NCBI RefSeq assembly: GCF_033962415.1
Contig: NZ_JAVIKH010000015.1
Location: 1 to 50,859 of the forward strand
Length of the DNA stretch: 50,859 bases
Source of the DNA: Candidatus Cetobacterium colombiensis
Lineage (GTDB): Bacteria; Fusobacteriota; Fusobacteriia; Fusobacteriales; Fusobacteriaceae
Direction of reading: 5' to 3'
A program made the position numbers and the translations under genes. The notes under the pieces were generated by a model. That model was not told the origin of the DNA. It did not search any database and saw only the letters and a program-made list of their open reading frames with translations. The stretch's first letter is position 1; the number at the start of each line of letters is the position of its first letter. Positions 16,799 through 26,262 of the stretch are shown in pieces.

Positions 16799-18165
16799 TG
16801 AGTAAAAGACCATTATTTCATTTTACACCAGAAAAAAATTGGATGAATGACCCAAATGGGTTATCACATTTTAATGGAGAGTATCATATATTTTATCAAC
16901 ATAATCCAGAAAATTGTTATTGGGGAAATATGACTTGGGGGCATGCTAAAAGTAAGGATCTTTTTGCATGGGAACATCTAGAACATGCATTATATCCTGA
17001 TAGTAAAGAGCTTGGTGACATTGATGGATGTTTCTCTGGAAGTGCTTTTGTGAAAGATAATGAATTACATCTATTTTATACAGGTGTAGAAATGACTACT
17101 AAAAGATTAAATGAATTTGGAAATACAATAACAGTAGGAGATGATGACTTAATATCAACTCAAATTTTAGCTAAATCAAAAGATGGAATTAATTTTGAAA
17201 AAGTTGCAAAATTAGAAGTACCAATTCCAGAAAAAACTTGTACAGCTCATATAAGAGATCCAAAAGTATGGGAAACAGATGGAAAATACTATATGGTTTT
17301 AGGGGCAAAAGATCAAGCTGGTGGAAAAATACTTATGTATGAATCAGATGATTTAAAAAATTGGAATATTTTTACAGAGTTAAAAGAACCCAATATGGGA
17401 TTTATGTGGGAGTGTCCAGATCTATTTGAAATTGGTGGAAAAGAAGTTCTTGTATTTAGTCCTCAAGGAATTGGAACAGATGGTCAAGTTCATATAGCAG
17501 GTTATTATTTAGGTGATTTTGATTATGAGAAAAAAGAGTTTATTCATAGTGATTTAAAAAGGTTAGACAATGGATTTGAATTCTATGCACCTCAAAGTTT
17601 TTTAGATGAAAAAGGTAGAAGAGTTTTAATCGGATGGTTAGTAAACCATGCACCTTTACCAGGTGAAAACTTTACAGGAATAATGACAATTCCAAGAGAG
17701 TTAAATTATAAAGATGGGAAATTATATCAAATGCCAGTAAAGGAGATAGAAAAATATAGAAATAAAGAACTTGGAGAGTTTTCAGAATTAGATAATAAAA
17801 ATCAGTATGATTTAAATTTAAAAATAGGTACAGATAAAGATTTTACTTTGATATTATTTGAGAATAATGGAGTTGGATTAAAGTTACATTTTGATTTTAA
17901 AGAGAATAAAATTATTTTAGATAGAAGTGATATTATAAATGATTTTAAAGTATTAGAAACATTTGGATTAAAAAGAGAACTAAATTTAGAAATAAAAGAA
18001 CCAAGCATTGAGTTAAGAGTTATAGTAGACAAATGTGTAGCAGAAATCTATATAAATAATGGAGAATATGTTATGAGTGCAGTTGTAAATCCAAAACTAA
18101 ATCAAAATAAAGTTATATTGATAGGAGAGATTTTAGAAAAAAATATATATGAATTAAAAAGATAA
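16798..18165 (+). CDS. Beta-fructofuranosidase / sucrose hydrolase, GH32
   Basis: A 455-aa enzyme without signal peptide. Catalytic signatures are NWMNDPNG with the nucleophile Asp18, HIRDPKVW with the transition-state stabiliser Asp154, and WECPDLF with acid/base Glu205. A C-terminal beta-sandwich follows the five-blade propeller, so the length is normal. It should split sucrose left after galactose removal from raffinose, or sucrose (perhaps sucrose-6-phosphate) brought in by other routes. No phosphotransferase or fructokinase gene is nearby, so free sucrose is the likelier substrate here. It is translationally coupled to the symporter gene. Confidence 0.94.
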   Translation: MSKRPLFHFTPEKNWMNDPNGLSHFNGEYHIFYQHNPENCYWGNMTWGHAKSKDLFAWEHLEHALYPDSKELGDIDGCFSGSAFVKDNELHLFYTGVEMTTKRLNEFGNTITVGDDDLISTQILAKSKDGINFEKVAKLEVPIPEKTCTAHIRDPKVWETDGKYYMVLGAKDQAGGKILMYESDDLKNWNIFTELKEPNMGFMWECPDLFEIGGKEVLVFSPQGIGTDGQVHIAGYYLGDFDYEKKEFIHSDLKRLDNGFEFYAPQSFLDEKGRRVLIGWLVNHAPLPGENFTGIMTIPRELNYKDGKLYQMPVKEIEKYRNKELGEFSELDNKNQYDLNLKIGTDKDFTLILFENNGVGLKLHFDFKENKIILDRSDIINDFKVLETFGLKRELNLEIKEPSIELRVIVDKCVAEIYINNGEYVMSAVVNPKLNQNKVILIGEILEKNIYELKR

Positions 18166-18370
18166 ATAAAAGAGATTGAGTTAAGTAGAGGTAAAAATAT
18201 AAAAAAATTTTAATAAGAAGAAATTATTTTAGATGAAAATATGGTAGCTATCTAAATTTACAAGAAAAATTACTAATATGCATATGTGAGCATTTAGAGT
18301 ATGCATTCATAATGATGTTATATAAGAAAAATGAAAAACGACGGATATTATTTTGTGAGCTACTATCTTT
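18166..18370. other. Non-coding stretch after the sucrase gene
   Basis: No reading frame with a credible start is visible, and no strong hairpin, until the B/C repeat at 18371. It is AT-rich with short ATGCAT-containing repeats around 18277-18310. The stretch to the next gene (18166-18605) therefore holds only this spacer, repeat C and the recombinase promoter. Confidence 0.5.
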
Positions 18371-18508
18371 TATATTTTTAGGGATGATTAAAAAAATCAT
18401 CCCTTTATTAATTTTAGATTTTTTCTTTAAAATATATTTAAGATTATAAAATCTAAACTATTTTTTATTATCTCAGCTCTAGTTTACAAAATACAATTAT
18501 AGCAACTA
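18371..18508. repeat. Repeat C: direct repeat at the right border of the sugar island
   Basis: It matches 6930-7068 nearly base for base, including the GGGATGATT / AATCATCCC terminator hairpin (18381-18403). It ends in the CTCTAGTTTACAAAATACAA core, which continues to AACTAG at 18504-18509 and is even closer to repeat A. It lies about 100 bp before a tyrosine recombinase gene. A further half-site, GTAAACTAG, is at 18573-18581. Confidence 0.75.
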
Positions 18509-18524
18509 GAAAACTCATATTTTA

Positions 18525-18553
18525 TTGACTACTTGCCTTATTGCCTGTATAAT
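18525..18553 (+). promoter_or_regulatory. Promoter of the tyrosine recombinase gene
   Basis: TTGACT (18525-18530), a 17-bp spacer and TATAAT (18548-18553) fit a strong promoter. It lies between repeat C and the half-site at 18573-18581, so recombinase bound at these sites could repress its own gene. Confidence 0.75.
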
Positions 18554-18605
18554 CTATTTTATAGATAAAAACGTAAACTAGAAATATCAATAAAATAAGG
18601 ATGTT

Positions 18606-19205
18606 GTGAAAATCATGAAAAATACTGTTGAAGGGTTTAAAAATGAGATAGATTTAAAAATATTTGAAAGTAGATTAGCTGAAATTAATCCTACTTGTTT
18701 CCTGGTATGGAAAGTTGGAGTTAATTTAGCTCTTAGAGTTTCTGATGTTTTAAAAATTACTGTAGATCAAGCTAAAAATTATCTTTTAACTGGAAACTAT
18801 CTAGCCGTTGATAGGAAAACTGGAAAAGTTAATCATGTAAAAATAAATGAAAATACATCTATAGCTCTTAAAGAAGCTCTTGAATTAAGAAAAAAAGCTA
18901 TAGTATCTGAAGATAATCCATTTCTTTTTGTTGGAGAAGGGAATAGAACTAGTAAAAGTAAAAATCATATAACTAGACAGGCAGTTGATAAATATTTTAA
19001 AATAGCGGTATTTGATGAAAATTTAAATATTCGTGTAGGAACTCATACCATGAGAAAAACTTGGGGAAATTTGGCTTATTCTAAAGGATATAAGTTAGAA
19101 CTTATCATGAAAAGATTAAATCATAGTAGTCAATCTACTACACTTTTATATTTAGGTATTACTGATAGCGATATGAATAAAGTTGTTGCGGAACTTAACA
19201 TTTAA
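18606..19205 (+). CDS. Small tyrosine recombinase (phage-integrase family)
   Basis: A 199-aa protein that is little more than the catalytic domain. All core residues are visible: Arg44 (LALRVSD), Lys71 (DRKTGK), His147 and Arg150 (HTMRKTWG), His173 (LNHSS) and nucleophile Tyr182 (LLYLGI). The start is taken as GTG 18606 because AAGGA lies at good spacing; ATG 18615 is the alternative. Such short integrases act in plasmid dimer resolution or cassette rearrangement. Here the gene is directly downstream of repeat C, and related repeats lie at module borders at 5.02 and 7.04 kb, which makes these its probable sites. Confidence 0.92.
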   Translation: MKIMKNTVEGFKNEIDLKIFESRLAEINPTCFLVWKVGVNLALRVSDVLKITVDQAKNYLLTGNYLAVDRKTGKVNHVKINENTSIALKEALELRKKAIVSEDNPFLFVGEGNRTSKSKNHITRQAVDKYFKIAVFDENLNIRVGTHTMRKTWGNLAYSKGYKLELIMKRLNHSSQSTTLLYLGITDSDMNKVVAELNI

Positions 19206-19292
19206 AGTGTAAATTTCTATTAATAATTAAATTTAAAAAAAGCTGAAAAAAACGACCTCGTAAAATCGATTTTAAGGCCTTTGAAAAGATAA

Positions 19293-19320
19293 GGGTATAC
19301 AAATGTATACCCTATTTTTT
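19293..19320 (+). terminator. Terminator after the tyrosine recombinase
   Basis: A perfect stem, GGGTATAC / GTATACCC, with loop AAAT is followed by TATTTTTT. It closes the recombinase transcript 88 bp after the stop. Confidence 0.85.
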
Positions 19321-19466
19321 ATAATAAATAAAAAATTTAATCTAAAATTAATTTCTTTATTCATATATTTTTATTATAGGTGTTTATTCAATTTTTGTTG
19401 ATTTTTATTATATAGTATAGTATTATTATAAATAATATAAAATTAATAATACAAAAGGAGTTTTTT

Positions 19467-20036
19467 ATGATAAAGTATTATGTTAGAGTTTCTACTGTAG
19501 AACAAAAATTAGAAAGGCAACTTTTGGGTTATGATAAAGCCGACATTATTTATAGTGATAAAGTATCTGGAAAAAATAAAGAAAGACCTCAGTTAAAAGT
19601 TATGCTAGAAGGATTACAAAAGGATGATGTAGTTGTTGTTAAATCTTTAGATAGATTAAGTCGTAGTACAATGGATCTATTAGAAATAACTAAGGAAATT
19701 GAAGATAAAGGAGCTACTCTAAAAGTTTTAGATAAAGATATTGATACAGGAACAGCTATTGGTAAATTCTTTTTAACTATAATTGGAGCAGTTGCAGAAT
19801 TAGAAAGAGAAAATATCAATCAGAGAGTTAGAGAAGGGGTCGCCATTGCTAAGGCTGAAGGAAAATACAAAGGCAGAAAAAAAGGTAGCATTGAATTAAA
19901 AGGTGATAGTTTAAATAGATTTAAGATGTTTTATAATAAGGGATTTAATAAGACTGAGTTATCGAAAGAATTTGGAGTTCCAAGAGCTACTATTTATAGA
20001 TGGGAAAAGGTTCTTAAAGAAAGAGGAGAGTTATAA
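19467..20036 (+). CDS. Serine recombinase / resolvase
   Basis: A complete 189-aa resolvase-family protein. Nucleophile Ser9 is in YYVRVST; then come KVSGKNKERPQL, VVVKSLDRLSRSTMDL and AVAELERENINQRVREGVAIAKAEGKYKGRKKG. A C-terminal helix-turn-helix reads NKTELSKEFGVPRATIYRW. AAAGGAG precedes the ATG. It differs from the resolvase at the left edge, so it belongs to another element. It is followed by a nuclease gene and then by the decayed end of a Tn3-family transposase, so it is probably the resolvase of that older transposon. Confidence 0.93.
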   Translation: MIKYYVRVSTVEQKLERQLLGYDKADIIYSDKVSGKNKERPQLKVMLEGLQKDDVVVVKSLDRLSRSTMDLLEITKEIEDKGATLKVLDKDIDTGTAIGKFFLTIIGAVAELERENINQRVREGVAIAKAEGKYKGRKKGSIELKGDSLNRFKMFYNKGFNKTELSKEFGVPRATIYRWEKVLKERGEL

Positions 20037-20059
20037 TAAAATAATAATGGAGATATATT

Positions 20060-21100
20060 ATGGAAAATAACGAAATAAAGAATTTAGATATTCAAGGGAA
20101 TTATAGTTATATCATAAGCTTAATAGAGACTTCAAAATCTAGTACTTTAAAAAGTATAAATTCAGAGCTAATAATTCTATATTGGAAGATAGGAAAATAT
20201 ATTCAAAAAGATATTTTAGATAAAGCAGATAAAATATATGGCGAGAATATTGTTGTAGAATTATCTAAACGTTTAACCTCTAATTATGGCAGAGGTTTTA
20301 GTAAAAGTGGTCTTTCAAGAATGATTAATTTTTATAGAAAATTTAAAGATTTTGAGATTGTTGCGACACTGTCGCAACAATTATCTTGGTCACATTTTGT
20401 TGAATTAATTAAAATAGAGAATGAATTAAAAAGAGAGTTTTATGTAGCAATGGCTATAAATGAAGGATGGTCTGTCAGAGTTTTTAAAGAGAGAATTAAT
20501 TCCATGTTATTTGAGAGAACTGCAATTTCTAAAAAACCAGAAGAAACAATAAAAAAAGATTTAGAGCTTTTATCCAATCAAAAAATAATGACTGAATCTC
20601 TTTTTATCAAAGATCCATATATTTTAGATTTTTTAGGTTTAGAAGATAGTTATTCTGAAAAAGATTTAGAGAATAGAATTTTACAAGAGTTGGAGAAATT
20701 TCTTTTAGAATTTGGAAGTGATTTTGCCTTTATGGGAAGACAAAAAAGAATTCAAATAGGGAATAAAGACTATTATTTAGACCTCCTTTTTTATCATAGA
20801 AAAATGAGGAGATTAGTTTTAATAGAGTTAAAGTTAGGGGAATTTGAACCTCAATATAAAGGACAGGTTGAACTTTATCTAAAATGGTTAAGTAAATATG
20901 AAAAGCAAGAATTTGAAGAAGAACCTATTGCTATAATACTTTGTGCAAGTAAAGACTCAGAAGAGATAGAACTTTTAGGACTTACAGAAGGAAATATACG
21001 AGTTTCTGAGTATTTAGCAAGTTTACCACCTAAAAAATTATTAGAAGAAAAATTGCATAAAGCTGTATTAGAAGCTAAGGAATTAGCTATTCAAAAATAG
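20060..21100 (+). CDS. DUF1016 (YhcG-like) PD-(D/E)XK nuclease
   Basis: A 346-aa protein with both family domains. The N-terminal DUF1016 winged-helix region contains LIILYWKIGKYIQ, YGENIVVELSKRL, GFSKSGLSRMINFY and ATLSQQLSWSHFVELI. The C-terminal nuclease contains FLLEFGSDFAFMGRQKRI, YLDLLFYHRKMRRLVLIELKLGEF (D and ExK catalytic residues) and LYLKWLSKYEK. Proteins of this type occur near type I restriction systems and on mobile elements; their role in defence or DNA processing is not settled. It starts 23 bp after the serine recombinase and is likely co-transcribed. It is complete and uses codons like its neighbours. Confidence 0.93.
   Translation: MENNEIKNLDIQGNYSYIISLIETSKSSTLKSINSELIILYWKIGKYIQKDILDKADKIYGENIVVELSKRLTSNYGRGFSKSGLSRMINFYRKFKDFEIVATLSQQLSWSHFVELIKIENELKREFYVAMAINEGWSVRVFKERINSMLFERTAISKKPEETIKKDLELLSNQKIMTESLFIKDPYILDFLGLEDSYSEKDLENRILQELEKFLLEFGSDFAFMGRQKRIQIGNKDYYLDLLFYHRKMRRLVLIELKLGEFEPQYKGQVELYLKWLSKYEKQEFEEEPIAIILCASKDSEEIELLGLTEGNIRVSEYLASLPPKKLLEEKLHKAVLEAKELAIQK
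20357..20381. repeat. 25-bp perfect palindrome inside the DUF1016 gene
   Basis: Arms ATTGTTGCGACA (20357-20368) and TGTCGCAACAAT (20370-20381) flank a single C. It encodes the conserved IVATLSQQLSW segment. Its GC content is far above the surrounding DNA. Confidence 0.9.
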
Positions 21101-21139
21101 AAGTAGAACAAATGATTTTTAGAATTATTATCTTTTTTT

Positions 21140-21263
21140 ATTACAACAATATTTAATATTTTTTAGAATATTAAATCTAGATTGAAGCTTTTAAAATAAT
21201 GGAGGCATAGCTGATCAAAAAAATACTTAGCGTTGTTATTCTGCGTTTTTCTGATGAGACCCC
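21140..21263 (+). mobile_element. Decayed right end of a second Tn3-family element
   Basis: The last 38 bases (21226-21263) match the right repeat at 3419-3456 with four differences (CTTAGCGTTGTTATT, then GAGACCCC at the end). Similarity continues leftward across GCATAG...ATCAAAAAAATA and the stretch corresponding to the transposase 3' end (TTTTTAGAATATTAAATC...AGATT versus the live tnpA tail), but the frame is broken. Orientation equals that of the intact element. No left end was found upstream. The resolvase at 19467 and the DUF1016 gene lie where the rest of this element would have been. Confidence 0.8.
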
Positions 21264-21330
21264 TAAATAGTTTTGAATAATATTATTGATTCCTATGAGA
21301 ATAGAGAAAAAGAATTAAAATTTAATAAAG

Positions 21331-21782
21331 ATGGGGGTAAACGAAATAACAAAAACGATTTATAACATTAGAGAGTATGATAAAGACGAATATAATCAAT
21401 ATAGATTTACTAAAAGGTATAGTACATTAAATAAATATACATAAACTCTTTTTGACATAGAAGGATTTAATAAATATGGTTATGATATTATAGCTGGATA
21501 AGATGTAGAATTTGATATTAAAAACTTAGAAGATTAGCTAAGGCTCACGATGATAAATTTATAGACTCTTATCTCGATTTTAAGATCGTTGATCCTATGA
21601 ATCTCATACTTCAAGTTAAGAATAAGAAACTTGTTATATGGTGTCAATACTTTGGAATATAGCTTAAAGTACATGACAATTTAGAGGATATAAGAGCTAA
21701 AGGTTAAAATATCCATATAAATACTACATTTATAATAAACTCGTTAGGATATTTCGGGAATCTAGGTTATAACTTTAAATGA
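21331..21782 (+). pseudogene. Decayed gene of unknown function
   Basis: From ATG 21331 the frame reads MGVNEITKTIYNIREYDKDE and then meets in-frame stops (after NKYT, IIAG and NLED). A frameshift continues into AKAHDDKFIDSYLDFKIVDP, another stop (after CQYFGI), LKVHDNLEDIRAKG and a last stop before INSLGYFGNLGYNFK. The peptide stretches are coherent between the lesions, so this was once one gene of about 150 codons. I do not recognise the family. It begins 68 bp outside the decayed transposon end. Confidence 0.6.
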
Positions 21783-21800
21783 AAGGAAGGAAAGAGGAAA

Positions 21801-22739
21801 ATGAAACTAGAAAAACAACATTGTTTTTTCAATAAAAATCTATATAATTTAGAATTTATCAAAGAGAAAGAAGAAAAAAATTACTTTTTATTTAAAAAAA
21901 GTCACACAAGAAAATTTCATAATCATTTTATAGAAGATATTTATGATATTATGAAAATAAATAGTGGTGAAAAAACTATAATAGATCTAAGTCAATCAAA
22001 ATATAATATTTATAGCAATCTAATAATTGATTCTAAATTTTATGAAACATCCGAACAGTACGGAGGGTTAAGATTTACAACAAGGAATGACGAGAAAGTA
22101 AATATATACAGAACAGAAAACGACTTTGTGAGAGAATTTTTGCCAGAAGATCTTAATTTTCAAATAATTCATGAAACAGAAAGACAAGATAGAGATATTA
22201 TAAATAATAAAAAAACGGTTAATAATATAAAAATTCCTAGCCTATTGTTCGAAGCAACAGGAGTAAAAAAACAAGAAGTTATTGATTTTTTCTTATTCAA
22301 AGACAATAAACAGGCAATGATTTGTACAGTTAATGACTATTCTTCATTTATGATAGTAAAATGCATTGGACTTTATTCTGAATTAAGAGAATCTGTTCAT
22401 CATCGTTCTGATAGTGATTATGATTATTTAGAACGATGGATAGATAGAAAAATTTTATATGGTCCACATTTTAGAATAAAAATTAATAAAACGAAAGATT
22501 CTAATGAAAAAAATAATTTAATAAACGGTATATTTTTACTAAAAAATTTTAAATGTTACTCTTCTTCAAAAAAACTATATCTTACAATATCAAAACTATC
22601 GGAGAAATTAGAATGGCCTTCTTTTTATCGGCGTGAATTTGATGAACTTGACGGTAAAGCTATTTCGCTAGATTCTAAACTGGAAGTTCTAACTTCCCCA
22701 AATACTAAAATAGAATGGATTTACTCTGATGAAAAATAA
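21801..22739 (+). CDS. Hypothetical protein, unknown family
   Basis: A 312-aa soluble protein (MKLEKQHCFFNKNLYNLEF...IEWIYSDEK) with AAAGAGG upstream of the ATG. No signal peptide, membrane helix, nucleotide-binding loop or nuclease motif is evident. Conspicuous clusters are HETERQDRDI near residue 125, SVHHRSDSDYDYLERWIDRKI near 210 and WPSFYRREFDELDG near 280. It is intact, unlike the decayed gene just before it, and stands alone between a dead transposon end and the convergent restriction locus. A cargo or defence role is possible but unsupported. Confidence 0.65.
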   Translation: MKLEKQHCFFNKNLYNLEFIKEKEEKNYFLFKKSHTRKFHNHFIEDIYDIMKINSGEKTIIDLSQSKYNIYSNLIIDSKFYETSEQYGGLRFTTRNDEKVNIYRTENDFVREFLPEDLNFQIIHETERQDRDIINNKKTVNNIKIPSLLFEATGVKKQEVIDFFLFKDNKQAMICTVNDYSSFMIVKCIGLYSELRESVHHRSDSDYDYLERWIDRKILYGPHFRIKINKTKDSNEKNNLINGIFLLKNFKCYSSSKKLYLTISKLSEKLEWPSFYRREFDELDGKAISLDSKLEVLTSPNTKIEWIYSDEK

Positions 22740-23085
22740 CATAAGTGGTAGCTGTCATGACGATCATCAATCTAGCTTCTGAATCGAGGGTATCCTACTC
22801 TTTGTGTAAACTTCTAAATTATAGCAAACTTTTAATATAACTCAAGAATATCCTGGAATTGAAACCAAATCAGTTCCGGGAAAGTATATCCCTTATTTTT
22901 CAAATATGAAAGGCTGACATATTAATACTTAATCATTTAAACCTCCTTTCGTACTATTAAATTTACTTTTAATTTATGATACAATATATATGTAGAAAAA
23001 GCAAGAAAAACAGTGGAACTGAGGTATATTTTATATAAATTTCTATGTATTATTTATACTCTAGTCTAAATATAACACTAAAAGG
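22740..23085. other. Non-coding stretch between convergent genes
   Basis: No credible gene. On the minus strand GAAAGGAGG at about 22955 precedes ATGATTAAGTATTAA (MIKY, then stop), which resembles the start of a resolvase such as the one at 19467 but dies after four codons. The rest is featureless. Confidence 0.4.
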
Positions 23086-23119
23086 AAAAGAGGATAACTG
23101 GACTTGTTACCCTCTTTTT
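23086..23119 (-). terminator. Terminator after hsdR
   Basis: On the minus strand AAAAAGAGGGTAAC pairs with GTTATCCTCTTTT around a seven-base loop, followed by CCTTTTAG. It lies 17 bp beyond the hsdR stop. Confidence 0.75.
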
Positions 23120-23135
23120 AGTTTATTCGATTAAA

Positions 23136-26100
23136 TTATACTCTCCCACCAATTCCTTTAAACTTCTCTACAAAAGCTGATATTTTCTGGAATACAGTGC
23201 TTTTTTTAGTCAAGTAATTAGGATTAAGAGGACTCATCTTAGGAATGATTTCATTTAGCTCTGTTCCATTATTACTTGCCTGTTCTTTCTTTAAGGATGT
23301 CATTATATATCTTTTAGCTGCATCAGCATTAAGCTTCTCTTCAGCTATCAACTCTTCAGCTTCTTTCACTTGCTCTATTTGAGCAAATGAGAAAAAGGCA
23401 TCTATAATATTTGCTTTATCATCAAATGTATCTAAATCTGTGCTGTTAATAAAGTCAACTATTAGACTTTCTTTTGCACGATTTCCTGTACTTGACCTAA
23501 TTAAACGACGTACATCTCCAATTAATACATCTTTATCCTTTACCTTCTTATGCTTATCAAAAATCAACTCAAGAATATAGTCTAAGTTTATCTCCTGTGA
23601 TTTTAAAAGATCTATTTCAAAAACAACCTCATCCCATTCAAGTGCAGAATCCTCTTCAACTCCACGCTTCTTTTCACGACGTAGCCATTCACGAATATCA
23701 TTGTATGTAGAACGATAATCTTGAACCATTCTCTCTTTAGGCATCTCTATTTTCTGCATAGCAGCGATATCTTCATCACTTACATAATACGTAGCTTTGA
23801 ACTCTTCAACAGCATTTAAATCTTCCATATCTAGAGATTGTAAAGCTTTTAATCTTGTAAACTCATCATAATTTTGTAATATGTTCTCAACTCTTAAATA
23901 TTCACCAAAGAGTTTAGCAAAATCCTTTTTATCTTTTTCAGTAACTATATCATCAACATTAGGAAAACGAGAGTTTAACTCTCTAACTACTTCTATATAG
24001 CCACGACGTGCTGCACCAGTACTAATATCAGTGAATCCTTCCATATACTCTTTGTAACTTTTTTCAAGAACTACATTCTTTGTATTTTTATCACCAAATA
24101 GAGTTATAGCATCTATTGTAGCCTGTTCTAAATCTCTAAAAGTAACTATATTTCCAAAAGTTTTTGTGGAATCATAGATACGATTTGTTCTTGAAAATGC
24201 TTGTATTAATCCATGATAACGTAAATTTTTATCTACAAATAGTGTATTTAGTGTTGGAGCATCAAATCCTGTTAAAAACATTCCAACTACAATCAATAGA
24301 TCTATCTCTTGCTCTCTCACTCTATTAGCTAAATCACGATAATAGTTCTGAAACTCATTACTATCAACACCAAAGTTTGTTTTAAACATTGTATTATAAT
24401 CATTAATAGCAGAGTTCAAGAACTCCTTTGCACTTTGATTCATTGCTGAAGGTTCAAAAGTTTCATCAAGAATCTCTCCTATTGAATTTTGCTCTTCATT
24501 AGCTGCATAAGAGAATATAGTTGCTATCTTTAAAGGCTTTTTACTATCCTTTTGTAGATTCTTCAATGTTTCATAATAAAGTTTTGCTGCATCTACACTA
24601 CTTACAGTAAGCATTGCATTAAATCCTTTTTCAGCATTATATATACGATGAGTTTTAACTTTAAAGTTATTAAGAATATATTGAGAAATCTCTTTGATTC
24701 TTTCAGGATGTAAAAATGCTGCCTTTGCTTCTGCTGAACTTAATTTTTCTTCATCTTGTTCCATTTCAACAGATTTAAACTTAGGACGTACATCATTATA
24801 ATCAACTTTAAATTTAAGAACCTTCTCATCTCTAATTGCATCTGTAATAACATATGAATGTAACTCAGTACCAAATACACTTGCAGTAGTTTCAGAACCT
24901 AAAGCATTTTCAGGAAATATTGGTGTTCCAGTAAATCCAAACTGATAATACTTTTTAAACTTCTTAGCAATATTCTTTTGAGCTTCACCAAATTGTGAAC
25001 GGTGAGCTTCATCAAATATAAATACAACTTGTTGATTATAAAGTGGTAAATTAGCTTCACTCTTAATTAGGTTATTTAATTTTTGGATGGTAGTTACAAT
25101 AATTTTATTGTCATCCTTTTCAACATTTCTTTTAAGACCAGCAGTGTTTTCAGATCCATTAACACTATCTGGTGAAAAACGTTGGTACTCTTTCATTGTC
25201 TGATAATCTAAATCTTTTCTATCCACTACAAAGAATACTTTATCTATAAATTCCAACTCTGTAGCTAAACGAGCAGCCTTAAAACTTGTTAAAGTTTTTC
25301 CCGACCCAGTTGTATGCCAAATATATCCACCAGCATCTATAGTCTTCCATTTTTTAGCTAAATATGAGCTCTTTATCTTCCATAATATTCTTTCTGTTGC
25401 AGCTATTTGATACGGTCTCATAATTAGAAGTATATTATTTGAATCAAAAACGCAGTAATTCAATAGTACATTTAAAAGTGTGTTCTTTTGAAAAAACGTA
25501 GCTGTAAAGTCTTTTAAATCTCTAATAAGAGTATTGTCAGACTTAGCCCAGTTCATTGTAAAATCAAAACTGTTCTTATCTCTTTTAGTAGTGTTAGCAA
25601 AATATCTTGTATCTGTACCATTTGAAATTACACAAATCTGAAGGTATTTAAATAAAGAGTTATCAGAATTAAAACTCTCTTTGCTATATCTATTGATTTG
25701 ATTAAATGCTTCACGAATAGCAATTCCACGCTTTTTAAGTTCCACTTGAATTAAAGGTAATCCATTAACTAAAATTGTTACATCATAACGATTACTACTA
25801 GTTCCTGTTTGTTTAAACTGTGAAATAACCTGTAACTTATTTCTACTAATATTCTTTCTATCTAGTAGATAGATATTTTGAATATGTCCATCATCAAAGG
25901 TAAAATCATAGATATAGTCATCATGAATTTTACGAGTTTTATCTATGTAGTTATCACTTGGTTTATCTAAGTACTCTTCACAAAATCTTCTCCATTCAGA
26001 ATCTAAAAATTTAACACTGTTAAGAGCTTCTAATTGTACCCTAATGTTTTTTAACATCTCTTTTGTATTAATAAGCTTTGGTAAATATTCATAACCTTGA

Positions 26101-26234
26101 TTTTGTAAGTCCTGTAAAAGCTCCTCTTCCAATTGAGCTTCTGTTTGATAGCTTACCCCTTGTTCATCTATTTTGTTATATCTATCTAAAACTATAAAGT
26201 TATTAGTTTCTGCAATTGATTTATAGTCAGCCAT
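23136..26234 (-). CDS. hsdR: Type I restriction enzyme, R subunit
   Basis: A 1032-aa protein of normal HsdR length. The N-terminal nuclease shows Asp151 (YDVTILVNG) and the ExK pair at Glu165-Lys167 (VELKK). SF2 translocase motifs follow: Walker A TTGSGKT (308-314), DEAH (408-411), FGFTGTPIF (motif III region), then [20 protein letters not shown] and [11 protein letters not shown] (motifs V and VI). A helical C-terminus binds the methylase core. GAGGGG precedes the ATG. It starts 28 bp after the hepT stop, so hsdR may be co-transcribed with the toxin-antitoxin pair instead of with hsdM and hsdS, which lie 2.2 kb upstream beyond a replicon. Confidence 0.96.
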   Translation of the reverse strand: MADYKSIAETNNFIVLDRYNKIDEQGVSYQTEAQLEEELLQDLQNQGYEYLPKLINTKEMLKNIRVQLEALNSVKFLDSEWRRFCEEYLDKPSDNYIDKTRKIHDDYIYDFTFDDGHIQNIYLLDRKNISRNKLQVISQFKQTGTSSNRYDVTILVNGLPLIQVELKKRGIAIREAFNQINRYSKESFNSDNSLFKYLQICVISNGTDTRYFANTTKRDKNSFDFTMNWAKSDNTLIRDLKDFTATFFQKNTLLNVLLNYCVFDSNNILLIMRPYQIAATERILWKIKSSYLAKKWKTIDAGGYIWHTTGSGKTLTSFKAARLATELEFIDKVFFVVDRKDLDYQTMKEYQRFSPDSVNGSENTAGLKRNVEKDDNKIIVTTIQKLNNLIKSEANLPLYNQQVVFIFDEAHRSQFGEAQKNIAKKFKKYYQFGFTGTPIFPENALGSETTASVFGTELHSYVITDAIRDEKVLKFKVDYNDVRPKFKSVEMEQDEEKLSSAEAKAAFLHPERIKEISQYILNNFKVKTHRIYNAEKGFNAMLTVSSVDAAKLYYETLKNLQKDSKKPLKIATIFSYAANEEQNSIGEILDETFEPSAMNQSAKEFLNSAINDYNTMFKTNFGVDSNEFQNYYRDLANRVREQEIDLLIVVGMFLTGFDAPTLNTLFVDKNLRYHGLIQAFSRTNRIYDSTKTFGNIVTFRDLEQATIDAITLFGDKNTKNVVLEKSYKEYMEGFTDISTGAARRGYIEVVRELNSRFPNVDDIVTEKDKKDFAKLFGEYLRVENILQNYDEFTRLKALQSLDMEDLNAVEEFKATYYVSDEDIAAMQKIEMPKERMVQDYRSTYNDIREWLRREKKRGVEEDSALEWDEVVFEIDLLKSQEINLDYILELIFDKHKKVKDKDVLIGDVRRLIRSSTGNRAKESLIVDFINSTDLDTFDDKANIIDAFFSFAQIEQVKEAEELIAEEKLNADAAKRYIMTSLKKEQASNNGTELNEIIPKMSPLNPNYLTKKSTVFQKISAFVEKFKGIGGRV

Positions 26235-26262
26235 AAGTTTCCCCTCTTGTTTTCAGATTTGT

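Noticed and set aside
22890-22965. Resolvase-like start on the minus strand (GAAAGGAGG, then MIKY) in the gap before hsdR
   Set aside because: The frame stops after four codons, and later translation does not follow the resolvase pattern; the match is too short to call a pseudogene.
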